64,000 bases of DNA, from the NCBI GenBank assembly GCA_036873755.1, contig JAVTVY010045434.1, forward strand, positions 156,554 through 220,553, read 5' to 3'. The translations under genes were made by a program, and so were the position numbers. Below, piece after piece: positions 42,864-54,350 of the stretch (positions within the stretch are counted from its first letter, which is position 1; the number at the start of each line of letters is the position of its first letter). A model generated the notes under the pieces. The model was not told the origin of the DNA, ran no database searches, and saw only the letters and a list, made by a program, of their open reading frames with translations. This DNA is from Hanleya hanleyi. Lineage: Eukaryota; Mollusca; Polyplacophora; Lepidopleurida; Hanleyidae.

Positions 42864-45800
42864 TCTCAAGTCCTAAGCTCTTTGACAAAAGCCGATTTCC
42901 AGTCAAAAAAAACACTTTTTCAAGTGTTCGCTTTCACCAAACCATTACATGTACATGCAGAGTGAATAAGGTAATTTAATATTTTGGAGAAAAAATTATA
43001 CTTTCAGCATACTGAAACATTAATCATGCTCAAAATTGGAGATGTGCCCAAAATAGAGAGCAAAAAAACAAACTATAAAATCAATATTCTTTGATAGGCA
43101 TTTAGAATACAATTTGTGAAGACTTCCAACTTTTTTTAAAGCTATTGACTGAACAACTGGGTAGAGGGGAGGAAATATTTTTTTTGTTCAATGCTATATA
43201 ACACACAAACCTCAGAATCTCTGATGCCATTGACTTACATATGGCAATCAAATGTGAAAGCAGCATAACTGCATAGGAGAACTGCTCTCGTTTCTATTGA
43301 CACTCATTCACTGTTCGATCTGCAGCAGTAAGTACTAACTGGTGAATGGTGATGATATTTATTGGCATATAAAAACACCTAGAAACAAGGTAATGTGCTA
43401 GAAAACAGTTCAAGCATCTGCTCCCAGGGTGCTTTGCAAAGTTTTGAAAAAGTTCTGGGATCTACCATCTTTACAAATTCAAGGTCGAAAAGACATAAAT
43501 ATGCGAGGAAATACATCAGTACAGTGATCTGGATATGTCAATAAATCCGGGATTTCTCACCATGCTAATGTTGTTTCTGAATTTGCAGCATGTTTTGTTT
43601 TGAGAAAAAATATTTTCCTTTCATACATCTACAAGAATTTGGGCGCCCATAGCCGTATACCGGCAGCAAAACCTTCCTGGATACATCTATGAACACAGTT
43701 CATGAAAGACGAGGTATCACTTTTCAATGTGACTACACATGTTAGCAAATGGAACAATGGCAGAGCTTTGTTTTTAGCGTGAGTGATAGCTCACCTGCAC
43801 ACAAACACTCGCGTAAATTCGTGCCACTACTAGAAATCCCGCAAATTCATGTCACTTCACATTATGCTTATCATTCATCTGTAAAAATATCCTCCGCTCT
43901 GCCCTGTTGCCCATTGGCATTGAAGAAGTTGGAATCATCTCAAATGAACATCAGCTTCAGTCATAAAGAAGTTGTTATCCATAGCCTTGTGTTATAAACT
44001 ATATATTACATGTAGGTTTTACATTTTTTAGGATTGAAAATCAATGTTAAGGGACATACTATGGTACATGTACATGTATGTATAATCCAATGTAACATAT
44101 ATAATTATTATACATGTACACAGTTGAGTTTATGTTTTAAGTATAATTTATGGCACAAATACATGTACACATATAAACTTTGTGTTTCTTGGCAGACGAT
44201 TCAACTGCAATAGCTTTATTGTTGAACACCCAGTCTTGGTCAGTCAAACCATTCATGATACAGAGCAATATTGGGATTTGTCATTATTGGCAGTTAAGCT
44301 GGATTAATGCCAGGTAACAACATGGTATTTTTTTTTTGCAAGAAAGATCACTGAGGCATTAAATTGTTCATTAATGGGGAGTATGACTTCTGTATTGAAC
44401 TACATATACTATCAGTGAATAGCTCTGAGAAGCTCTTCTATTCAATGGTATTTTACTGTTGTAAAGAAGCCTGAATGTTTGTTCCTAGTTCCCAGTAATC
44501 TTCAGGGGACACACAGTGGTCTGGCTATGTATGTTGTACCTGGTACCTGTTGTGTTTTGACAGATCTCCCTCACTCTATTCCACAATCAAGTGGTTTATA
44601 CACTAATATGGCCTGTCCTGAGAGAGGTCAGACGGCACCATTCTCACTGAATCAAACTATCAATACATGAACAAAGATATGCAGTGATATCTGTGTACAT
44701 GTATACCAGACAAGGCTGGAATGAACACAATTATTTACGTTCATGTCAGGCTAAAGTGTACACCCTTCTATACCAAATGCATCACTATTCTCTGCTTTGA
44801 GTTCTACATGCACAGCAGAAATCTGTGGATTATTTTCTTCTTCCGAGTATATGATAAGTCAAAGCTTATATACCACCATAAAACGGGAGCTACAACTTTA
44901 GAAAACATCATCGATTGCCTCCCATCGTTTATGGAATGTAATGATGTTATATAGTGGTCCTCACTCATTCATCCGACGTAGCATGACATCATGTAATGAT
45001 ACATTAACTAAAACTTGAATGAAGGAGCTTGATAGCGTCATAATGTTCTACAAGCAAAGAGAGAAAAGCGATGTAAGTTTTCAATACAGATTCATAACAT
45101 GATAACTTTAATAGTGTTATTCGTACAATTTATCAAAATATTTTTGCCCCAAAATGGTAAAACAGTTAGATCACATAACATAAGATGTATGTAAGCAATA
45201 TTTTAGAAAAACATTAAAAGCTTTACCGTTCACCTTTAATTGATGAGGAATTACATGTAGTATACCCAGTTTAACAAGCAGTCCAATTCGGACAACAAGG
45301 TGTAGGCCAGTGTTTATAATAATAATAACGGGCTCTGCCTGTCGATAACACGAACAATGATGTTGAAAACAACAATGCTGACACCAGCACAGCAATAGTC
45401 CTCTAAGGCAGACTGATAAAATTGCCTGTCCAAAGTCCCCTACCATCCCAGTTTTCCCTTTGTGTATTTCCCAAAAAGTTTTTCCAAATTTTCAAAATTC
45501 CTTGTCTATATAATGAATGGCTGGACACTAACTATCAGGGTCAGCATCTGAATCCTACCAGACCTAGCCTGTTGAACAGTCATCGTGTAAAACTCAACTA
45601 GGTGGACTGTCAACATGTGCTCTCGCATTCGGAACTCTGGATCGAACGGAAACCGACTAGGGGACGTTTCTTTATGTGAGTGGCCACTGAAATGTGGCTT
45701 TCAAATATGCCGTCATTGTCAACTTCAAATCTTGAATACCGCGACTGGGCTGGTCTATCTCCAGCGGCGAAAGGTCATGTCATGTATGAACTCTTCTGAT

Positions 45801-46258
45801 AATGGTTCACTCATATCATATTTTATTACCACAAAACCAAGACAATTTCATTGAAATTAAGGGAAATTAGGAAAGTATTAAAGATCTATTATGTATACCC
45901 GGTTGGTCGTTTTATGAATCTTTATGTCGCTTACATATGTCTCTTCTCAGAGCCGCCACCTGTGAATATACCCTGTATATGAGATCGCCCTTGGCACCAA
46001 GAGGGCAAGTCTAATAAGACTCCCATATCCCGTGCTGTATGTCTTGGCTGTGCACAATTTCTGGGCCTAAGACGTTCGCTAGAAAATTTTCACGATTTGA
46101 TAATCAGGGTATATCAGACCTTACAAAACAAGCGGTTTGAATACCACTTCAAACATACCAGACCATTCTTAATCTTGCCAATATCAGTCATTATCAACTC
46201 CCACTGAGAGCGTTGCTACCTAGTAGGCTACAATGTCATTCTATTGCACTGATGTATT
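42864..46258. other. Intron sequence, no exon seen
   Basis: AT-rich, with many ACATGTA words, and no exon or complete element that I can define. Confidence 0.4.
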
Positions 46259-46716
46259 TAGGTGCCGGTCGCCGGTCTTTTTCCCCGGCAACTTTTCACG
46301 TTAGACCGGCAACTTTTTCAACAGCCAAAAAATAAAATCGGCCCATATTATTTTCCGCCCTGTGTTTTTCGCGGTAAAATGGGTAAAAACTTACGTTACC
46401 TGGTGTTTACAAAATAAGATTTATTATTCAGTAAAGCTCCCATAGCACGAAATATAAGGGAAATCTATAGAATCCAGTCGGCATTTACTGTACTTCCAAC
46501 CGCGCCCGACTTTCGTTATACTCGCGATGTAATCCGAATATCATCCAATCAGAAGTCCTTGCTGTCTTTGCCCGTTCCGGAATTCCCTGTCGTCATGGGG
46601 ACCTGTACCGGGATGAAGATGCGACGACTGAGGAGACGTGCCTTTCAACATGCATCGCTCTCGCCAGCTCAGCTTGATGGAAGCTTTCAGCAAACAACAA
46701 AGCAACGCAGGCATAG
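46259..46716 (+). other. Possible 5' end of an autonomous hAT element
   Basis: A GC-richer stretch starts with GGTGCCGGTCGCCGG and includes a putative first exon at 46650-46716 (MHRSRQLSLMEAFSKQQSNA) before a GTATGT donor. Short basic N-termini with an SL..FS-like motif are common in hAT-type transposases. No later exon or right end is identified. It could be chance. Confidence 0.25.
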
Positions 46717-47329
46717 GTATGTCCATTGTTTTATTTACTTAGTTACACGCTATCAATTCGTCGTCTAGCTGCTTAAATTTGCCCCGATAAAACCATAAAT
46801 GACAACACACGTGGTGCCAGGTGCCCGCCATTTTTAAATGCACTGTTGAACATTCCAGCCTTCCGTGGTCCTACGAAACTTAGTATTTTCAATATCACTG
46901 ATCGGCCAAAACGACTGGCATCAGGGGTTTCATTATATTTTAAAGTAGATGGCTGTTTGTAGAAAGTAGAAGTCTGTTCAGATAAACTTTTATAGATACA
47001 ACAACAGTCTGGCAGTCAGTTTAAATTTACCAGGAATCTTAATAGCCCGTCTCCCCCTTTCGCCAGCATCAACATGAAATGAACCTGACCCAAAACCTCC
47101 TCTAGAGGGGAGCGGAGACAATAGACGATTCCATAGCTGACCCAAGTGACACGCCGGGCCCCACATGTTTCATTTCAAGCATTCTTTACATACATGTAGC
47201 AAATGAGCTGTAGGGAAATTATAAGTACCTTTCGATTGTTTTGACCCAATGCTTTCCATAGAGAAATTCTTTAGAAAAGTTATAATGAACTGTTTTTGCA
47301 AATAATCAATACAGAAATTAAGGGAAGTG

Positions 47330-47700
47330 TTTTTTACTTTAAATATAAAAATGCATGAGGGAATTATTAGAGAGAATACAGACCAAAATGTAACAGGTTG
47401 AAAAGTTAAATTAAAAGCTCAGAAATGACTTAGAATGCTGGGGAGCTGTAGCGGCAAATGCCCTTTAATCCTCTGGTTGCAAGTGGTTTTACATGTATTG
47501 ATTAAACAATTTTGGTGAAAAAAATTTGTAACATTTTACTGATTAATAGTTAGAACATACTGAAATATAGCATGTTGCGAAGTCAAATTTAATGCCCAGA
47601 AATGGCTTAGAATGCAGGAGAGAGCGTCTAGGAGCTCTAGCGGATGGGGCCCTAGGCGGGCCCCAGACCCCCGGCCTGAAGTGCTAGGATAGTAGACCTG
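47330..47700. repeat. Diverged ~180-bp dimeric repeat
   Basis: AGAAATGACTTAGAATGC at about 47421 and AGAAATGGCTTAGAATGC at about 47599 head two related units. The second contains a GC-rich inverted piece, GGGGCCC...GGGCCCC (47646-47662). The origin is unknown. Confidence 0.4.
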
Positions 47701-48773
47701 TAGGTATTCTTTCTAGACCTGCAACTCAGATTACTAAATACATCACTGTATTGAAGTCCTTATCTGCACTCAGCAATATTATGACCAAAGAACATCATAG
47801 AACATTATGGTAGATTCATGACTAATTCAATCACCCTGGCTGTATTACATGTAAAATGAAGCCACTCCCAATTACGAGAACAAAATTCCGTCAGTCATAA
47901 TTCCATACAGAAGATCTGCATGATTTTGGACCATTTCTTCAACTTCCTGTTCCACTAGATTTGATCTCCCCCTTGGAGGCTTTACCATAAGTCATTCAAG
48001 GACAACATTGCCAATTTCCCCCCACTACAGCCTCATTGATGGATCAAAGCCCAGTCAGCGGTATTGGTCATTACAAGCCAAGAAGAGATTAAAGAGGGCT
48101 GTAAAAGCAGCTTTCCTCTAGCCCTTCAGTTAGTGCACGGAATGCTCCATTACCCCATCGCTGATCAATATCGTTGATAACTCCTTTAATAGTTTGAAGG
48201 ACACAATTTCCTCGCTTCCATTGATGATCAATACCATATGATAGAGAAGCCATACTTAGCCTTTTTTACTGCACCCAGACACCAATTGTGGAAATCAGGA
48301 AGCCTTGCAGTTAAAATCAGGCAATAAATTGGCTGAGGATAAAACTATATTCAAGGTACAAGCACACTATACCTCTAACAAACAGACCAGTTGATCACCG
48401 CTTTCATTGGCCCTGAACTGTGGGGCTAATCATAGCATTTTCAAGTGGCTGTGGAAACAAGGTGAATGGACATTCATAAACAAGCCAGTTGGACGACTAC
48501 ATGTAGGATATAAAACACACACAAAAATAATTACTGGTAAACAATGTTTGTGATGTTTCCAATCACGTCGTTCCACAACCATGACAACACAAGACTCATG
48601 AACTCATTGAATAATACAGTGTACTTGTACTATACTGTGTATGCGATGTGAGATACGCACAGTATTTAGCAATATTTCCTTACATGTACAGTAATTTGGA
48701 CAATTATCTGGACAAAATTTTATATTTTAGAGATAGAAAGTAAATGTGGCAAAAGGTGATACATGTATTTGGA

Positions 48774-48953
48774 CAGGGCTTGCTTTTCCAAGAGAATCAG
48801 ATTCACGGAATCCAAGAGATTCCTGTAAAATTTTAGCAATCTGTATATAAATTATACATGTAGCTTTGGTTTCCCATGGATTCCCCTCATAGTTATGACA
48901 GATTGCAAAAATCTCTTGGGATTCTCATTAATTTTGAGGAAAAGCAAGACCAG
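48774..48953. mobile_element. Short GAATCC-type hAT-like MITE
   Basis: The ends CAGGGCTTGCTTTTCC and inverse CTGGTCTTGCTTTTCC match at 14 of 16 positions. Internal copies of AGAGATTCC/GGATTCC and inverse fit the larger elements at 25096 and 50959. No clean target duplication is seen. It lies in the kinase gene intron, ~280 bp from the pseudosubstrate exon. Confidence 0.55.
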
Positions 48954-49230
48954 CCTAGCTAACATCCCGATTACAATATTTGGACAATGGAGGTGGAATT
49001 TTTCCACAACATCTGGCTTCTGAATGTCAGATATTGTATTGTGCCTCCATCATACTCTCCTCAAATGCTTCAATTCATGTTAGTTCATTGCACTTTAAAG
49101 CCAAAGTTGAAAGTGTCACCTTTAAAACATAGGTATTAGTAAGTGGCGCCACTGCATTCATTAATATGCAAATTAGTGGTTATTTGATACATGTGCATTG
49201 TAGCTGAAGCTGAGTTTTGCTTCTGCATAC

Positions 49231-49281
49231 CTGCACCACGTCTGATCGTCCCAGTTGATACACTCGGAACCGGTTGTTCAT
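49231..49281 (-). CDS. PRKAR2: PKA regulatory subunit, pseudosubstrate exon (exon 1 of those seen)
   Basis: A 51-bp exon between acceptor TTACAG and donor GTATGC (49225-49230). It reads EQPVPSVSTGTIRRGA plus a final G that completes Val with the exon at 39620-39672, giving RRGAVSAE across the junction. This is the inhibitor site that occupies the catalytic cleft. RII chains usually have Arg-Arg-X-Ser there; here Ala replaces the phosphorylatable Ser, as in RI chains (RRGAI). The codon phase fits on both sides. The intron to the next exon is 9.6 kb. The N-terminal dimerisation/docking exon should lie at higher coordinates but was not found. Confidence 0.7.
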
Positions 49282-49431
49282 CTGTAATAGACCAAAAGCT
49301 TACAAAGAAAAACTAATATACAAAGTTACATGGGGTTTTTTTCCAAAGAAATAATGCTTAATAATTTCCACTGTCCATATGCATGATGAGGCATATGGGC
49401 CTCTGATATTATCCAAAAATGACTCGGGACT

Positions 49432-49740
49432 CAGGGCCAGAGTTTTGCGGATTCCCGTGGCAATATTTCAGGAGAATCCAAGAGAATCCATTCATGGATT
49501 CTCGCAGCAATGTTTCAGGAAAATCCATTTTGTTGCGTACGTAATACTTGAATGGCCCCTAAGAATATGATTCCATCTGAGCACTCCCACAAAATAATTC
49601 ACATGAATCCGTGAGATTCCAGAAAGATTTTAGCAATATGTATAGAAATGATAGCTTTGGAATCCCATGGATCGCTGTGGAGTTTGAATGTGACAATCTG
49701 TTTGAATACCTGAATATTTTGACGAAAAGCAAGGCATGTT
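49432..49740. mobile_element. Degraded GAATCC-type hAT-like MITE
   Basis: It begins CAGGGCCAGAGTTTTGC, ends GACGAAAAGCAAGGC, and holds several GAGAATCC and GATTCTCG words. A relative of 48774-48953 with decayed ends. It lies just upstream of the 49231-49281 exon. Confidence 0.45.
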
Positions 49741-49867
49741 CAGTGAGTACAGATTCGAGAAAGCATACATGTACATTTCATACTTTGCCTTTGGCACAAA
49801 TGAAAAGTCCTTTCAGACAATCTCCCTGGCAACATACAAATAATTTGTATTTGAATTGCATTTGTGG

Positions 49868-50736
49868 AATCCGCCATTTGCGCTATTCGTAATGCCGGTT
49901 TCGGCCGCAAGGTGGCGCTAGCGCTCACGGCACTTTGGTCTATTCCGGTTGTCTGCTAAACATGTGCAGGAGGGAAGGCGGGTATTGTATTTTGCCTCGT
50001 TTCGTCAGATTTTCTCACTGATAGAGACGTCCTTGATAGTTTACGTAAGTATAGTCATCAAGTCTAATTTTTACTCGTTTGTACAAGCATAATAAAAGCC
50101 GCTTTGTCAACAAATTGGGCAATCAAAGCTCGTCGTTGTTGTTGCTATAAAACATTTGTTTAGTTATAGTGGAGACTTGCGTGTCATCGACTCAGTGATA
50201 AAGGATTTTTTTTGCAGAAGAAATACATGGTATAATAATTAGATAATTAAAAAATTAAAAATAAGTAGCTATTAGTGCAAAAACTACTTCCTCAGTATTT
50301 ATGAGAATTTAGAAGACATATGGCACATTAATTTCGGGTTAACTAATAATCCGATTATTTCTCACAGTACTTGATCAAACAAACTGGCCCCTGCTGATTG
50401 TTTTCAGTAGAGTGTGGTTTAATCAGGCTGAACTGCCGGCCACCCACCATGTTTTATAACAACAACAACGACGAGCTTTGATTGCCCAATTTGTTGACAA
50501 AGCAGCTTTTATTATGTTTGTACAAACGAGTAAAAATTAGACTTGATAACTATACTTACGTAAACTACCAAGGACGTCTCCATCAGTGAGAAAATCTGAC
50601 GAAACGAGGCGAAATACAATACCCGCCTTCCCTCCTGCACATGTTTAGCAGACAACCGGAACAGACCAAAGTGCCGTGAGCGCTAGCGCCACCTTGCGGC
50701 CGAAACCGGCATTACGAATAGCGCAAAAGGCGGATT
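49868..50736. mobile_element. Foldback MITE with ~290-bp arms
   Basis: 49868-50163 and about 50448-50736 are near-identical inverted copies (AATCCGCC, GTAATGCCGGTTTCGGCC, TCGTCGTTGTTGTTG), with a loop of ~285 bp. The high arm identity suggests a recent or recently converted copy. No target duplication is evident and no ORF. Confidence 0.8.
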
Positions 50737-50958
50737 GTAATTTTAAAAATTAGGTTCCCAGGCCTTGCATTTTGATGGGACTGATCAACCCAGGCCCCGT
50801 GATAGGACCCCTGTAAATCCTTTTCACAGGGTCTAATTCAACCTCAAACCATCTGGGTCATCTATAAACGGTAAGACTGACCCTGGGATTGTGTGTCCAT
50901 TATCAGCCTACTTTCGATAACTATAAGAGGGAAATCCCCGAAATCAACACCACATTAT

Positions 50959-52668
50959 CAGGGCTCGTTTTTCGTCAAATTTAACCAAATCCAAATGGAT
51001 TCCCGTAATTTAGTCACACGGGAATCCAATTTTATCGTCGTGGATTACAAGAATGCCAATAATGCGAGTGAGCTGATAAACAGCTGATGTTGAATTATAT
51101 CAATACTCTGAGTTTTCTTTTATTTCAATTTGACAACCTGAAGAAATGTCAATAAAATGCTTGAATATAGAGTAAACATCTAACTTTCAGCTCATCGTGA
51201 CTTTCAGAATTATTGAAGACGAACAGACAGACTTTATACGTGATCATTAAAATTTAGAACCAGCATGGGGTCCGGAAAATGTGCGTGGAAATTTCACATG
51301 AATTGTAATTACTTCACCGTAAACGCAATAAAAGGCAAACGAATTCATATCTACACATGGGAAGAGATCTTGTGATTATTTCGATTGATATGAACTGTGA
51401 TAGCATCAGTAATGAAATAGCATGAAATGTTTTTTTTAGTCCACCTGTTACATGTGACAGGTAAGGTTTTTTTCTACCTGTCCCACCCAAAACTTACTTG
51501 TACACTTATTTTGTCAAAATTTCTATATATGCTGATATGCGATTTATGTTTAAACGATGGCGTTTGTTAAGAAAACTATCCATTGTTGTCCTGAGGATTT
51601 TATTTTTTATGCCCACCCGCAAACTTTCTTGAGTTTCAAAATGTTTTTATTACCTCATGTAGTATGAAGACAGAATGACAAATAATTAATAAATTTTGAT
51701 AATTGCTAGGCAAATGATAAATAATTACTTTCACTGGTCAAATGATAAATAATTAAACCTATTTTTTTTAAAAACACAACAACAACACAATCTAGCATTC
51801 CCCAGTAGCCTATCATTTATTTTCATTTCCAATTTGCTTTTGGAAATGTCACATTATCAGGCTCGATGACGGAAGCACAGATATGTATAAAGTTATTAGC
51901 ATTTTATGTTCACGGAATATGATCAGTGAACGCACGGTGATTGAGACGCACGACACAAACAACCTCATGTTGTCTGGTTACAGTGTCGCCCCTGTCAGCC
52001 TATTAGAAAACATTAGATCAGCTTCACGTTTGTAATGTTGTAAAAAACTAAATGATATGGTAACAATGGAATTCTTTGACAGTAGACAAAGAATGGAATT
52101 TGTTTCAGTAAACCTTGCACATTTTCCTTCGTCCGCTTTTCTGTCGCAATGCGTACAGTTTGACAGTCATCCGTCGTTAACCTTCTTTTACTCGTTTGTC
52201 TAACATCTGAGCGTGGGTTCCCGATCTGTTCACCGTGACCATTGATCTGAATATAAATATACCTCGGCGACTGGCGATCTCCAATGGTCTCTCCAACGAT
52301 ACAAGCAAATATGGAGCGTTGAGGTCTAATCGAACGTCGACGCTTGCCGAAGCATAACGAGGCTAAATTTATTTTTAGCTCTAAAGCAGGGCATGCTCTC
52401 ATCAGAAGTTTTGACATCGGTTAACAACAACAACAAGTTTTTCTCGCTTCGGGCGTTAGTGAAGATCATTTTTTCCTACCTAGTTTTTTTTCCTTCCTAG
52501 TTTTGGACTTCCTGTTTCGGTGATCGTCATTTTCAAGAGGATTAAAAGTATACAATTATTTTTAATTTGACTTGATGTTACGGGAATCCACTTGGATTCT
52601 CGTTTGGCGAATTTACGGGAATAATAAGAGAATTGGATTCCCGGATTCCCGTCGAAAAACGAGCCCTG
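50959..52668. mobile_element. hAT-like element, 1.7 kb (copy 2)
   Basis: Second copy of the element at 25096-26814, in the same orientation, with CAGGGCTCGTTTTTCGTC ends and the 5-bp target duplication ATTAT (50954-50958, 52669-52673). It differs by small indels and has a ~20-base extra piece near 51830. The minus-strand frame of 134 codons (52013-52417) fuses what are two frames in copy 1. Confidence 0.85.
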
Positions 52669-52710
52669 ATTATGTTGTCAGCCAATCAGCTAAACTGATG
52701 TAACCCCAAC

Positions 52711-53544
52711 CAGCGTTTGAAATTAAGAAAAATTTGAACCAGTCTACCGGACTGGTGAGCCAAAAATGTAACTAGTCCGCAAATATTTTTACTAGTCCGT
52801 TAATATTAAATAAAAGATGATCTGGGAACATTTGTCATCATGAATATTTTGTTCTCTGTGATGGTTGCTACTAAATAAGAAATTAATAATTGTGCATTTC
52901 TTGAATTTCTTGAGTGCGTGTGAAGATAATAACAGATGACGAACCCTGTCGGCTAGACTTTGACGGCGACTTTGACTGCACGTATCGTCGCGAAACACTG
53001 CTTCAACAAACACCATTTCAAGCCAAAAAATCAGTAGATTTCTTTCGAAGTTGATGGAGAATATGTTTAAAATTTTCCTGGTAAACATGATCAGCTCGAC
53101 TGAAGCATAATCATGTTGCTGATTTCTCGATTCCCGACCTGGAAGTGGGTGCTTTATTTTCTGAAAAGATCGCCAACCTGCATTGCCATGCTGCATTACA
53201 GTCACACTTTACAGTATGCTGACAGTGCTCGCGGCGCTTTATGGTTGTTGTTGTTGCTGTCGTAAAACGCGACCGTGGTCGTGATTTCGTTGCAATTTGC
53301 TGGAATTTTTTTTAGACTCACACGATTTATTTAGACTCGGTCGGGTAACCGAAAACAGACATATTTTGTTTTTCATTCTTTACAAATTGTGCGGAGATAT
53401 CCAGAGAAATAGTTTACACAATGAACTGAGAGCTTTTTTGTTACATGTACCAGTCCGACGGACTTGTTGTTCAGTCACTCCCACCAGTCCGTTTCATTTT
53501 TTACCAGTCTCGGACTGACGGACAGGTGCCAAATTCGAACTCTG
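52711..53544. mobile_element. hAT-like element, 834 bp (ACTAGTCCG family, copy 1)
   Basis: The ends are CAGCGTTTGAAATT and inverse CAGAGTTCGAATTT, with the 5-bp target duplication CCAAC (52706-52710, 53545-53549). Subterminal words ACTAGTCCG, CCGGACTGG and CAGTCCGTC repeat near both ends. An inverted relative lies at 60348-61166. The minus-strand frame (52792-53205) is shared by both copies in part, but has no known domain. Confidence 0.85.
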
Positions 53545-54110
53545 CCAACGTAACCCGCCATTTTCGAGACATGTGCTGTCCTACTTGTTCAAAATTACAG
53601 ATCTTGGGCTATACGGAAGTTATTCATATCTGTATCTTTTGTAAGCTCAGACAATATGTTTCAGAAGTAGTATGAAAAGCCTGTAATTTATCAGATTTCC
53701 CCGAGTCTGTTCTCCGCCAGATGAAGGCCGAACAGTATACAGTGAAGTATCAGAATATCGCTCCGCAATAATAGCGACACACGATTCACAAGCCATCTTA
53801 TGGAGGGCGAAGTGTACGCAAATGGGCCTAATTATCAGCTTGGTAAACTGTAAGTGCTTATAATGTAGTTCAGTTGAAATCAGCCAATCCAGCATCATTG
53901 CATGATGGAAACTCTAGAATGTAGGCCTGAGGACATCATATGACTTCCAAAATGGTTGTGGAAATTGACACAAGATTGAACGAATGACTGATGCAATCCA
54001 TATGGTATTTATTCAAGTGACATCGGTAGATGGGGATTCCCAGAAGCTGCCTAAAGTAGGTCATGCTATTTTCCAAATGAACACTCTCACATTCTGAGCA
54101 TGGCGAATGG

Positions 54111-54337
54111 GGGGCGGGGGGATTTGTCACACTCAAGGTTCTTTCACTCATATTATAGTGAGTCCGTTTGGTTGGTGGAGAAAGCCCGAGTAACCGGAGA
54201 GAACCATCGCCCGTCGGTAAGTAAGTGACAAACTTTCACACATGGACCAGCTGGGCTCGAACCCGTGCCGGTTCAGCGGTGTGAGGCTAGCGGTCACCAG
54301 CGAAGCACCTTAGACCACCCGGCCACCAAGGGTCCCT
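54111..54337 (-). mobile_element. tRNA-derived SINE, 227 bp, with 13-bp target duplication
   Basis: GCATGGCGAATGG flanks it on both sides (54098-54110 and 54338-54350). Read on the minus strand, the head has an A-box-like TGGCCGGGTGGTCTAA (54310-54325) and a B-box GGGTTCGAGCC (about 54253-54264), so it resembles a Leu/Ser-type tRNA. Downstream is CTCTCCGGTTACTCGGG, a block like one common in invertebrate SINEs. Target duplication and head make this a standard LINE-mobilised SINE, unlike the one at 9614. Confidence 0.85.
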
Positions 54338-54350
54338 GCATGGCGAATGG

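Larger units (their letters stand above)
37496..49281 (-). other. PRKAR2: PKA regulatory subunit gene, visible span
   Basis: Four exons in consistent order, strand and phase join into about 76 codons running from the pseudosubstrate to the start of the first cAMP-binding domain. This is the only host gene I can support in the window. Both the 5' (dimerisation/docking) and the 3' (two cAMP-binding domains) parts are missing from what I could recognise. The large introns carry SINE-like and foldback elements. If downstream exons lie below 24 kb, the whole nested array at 24848-34372 would be intronic. Confidence 0.8.

Noticed and set aside
45171..45446. 91-codon minus-strand frame in the kinase intron
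   Set aside because: Cys-rich by chance composition; no domain, no splice sites in phase with the neighbouring exons.
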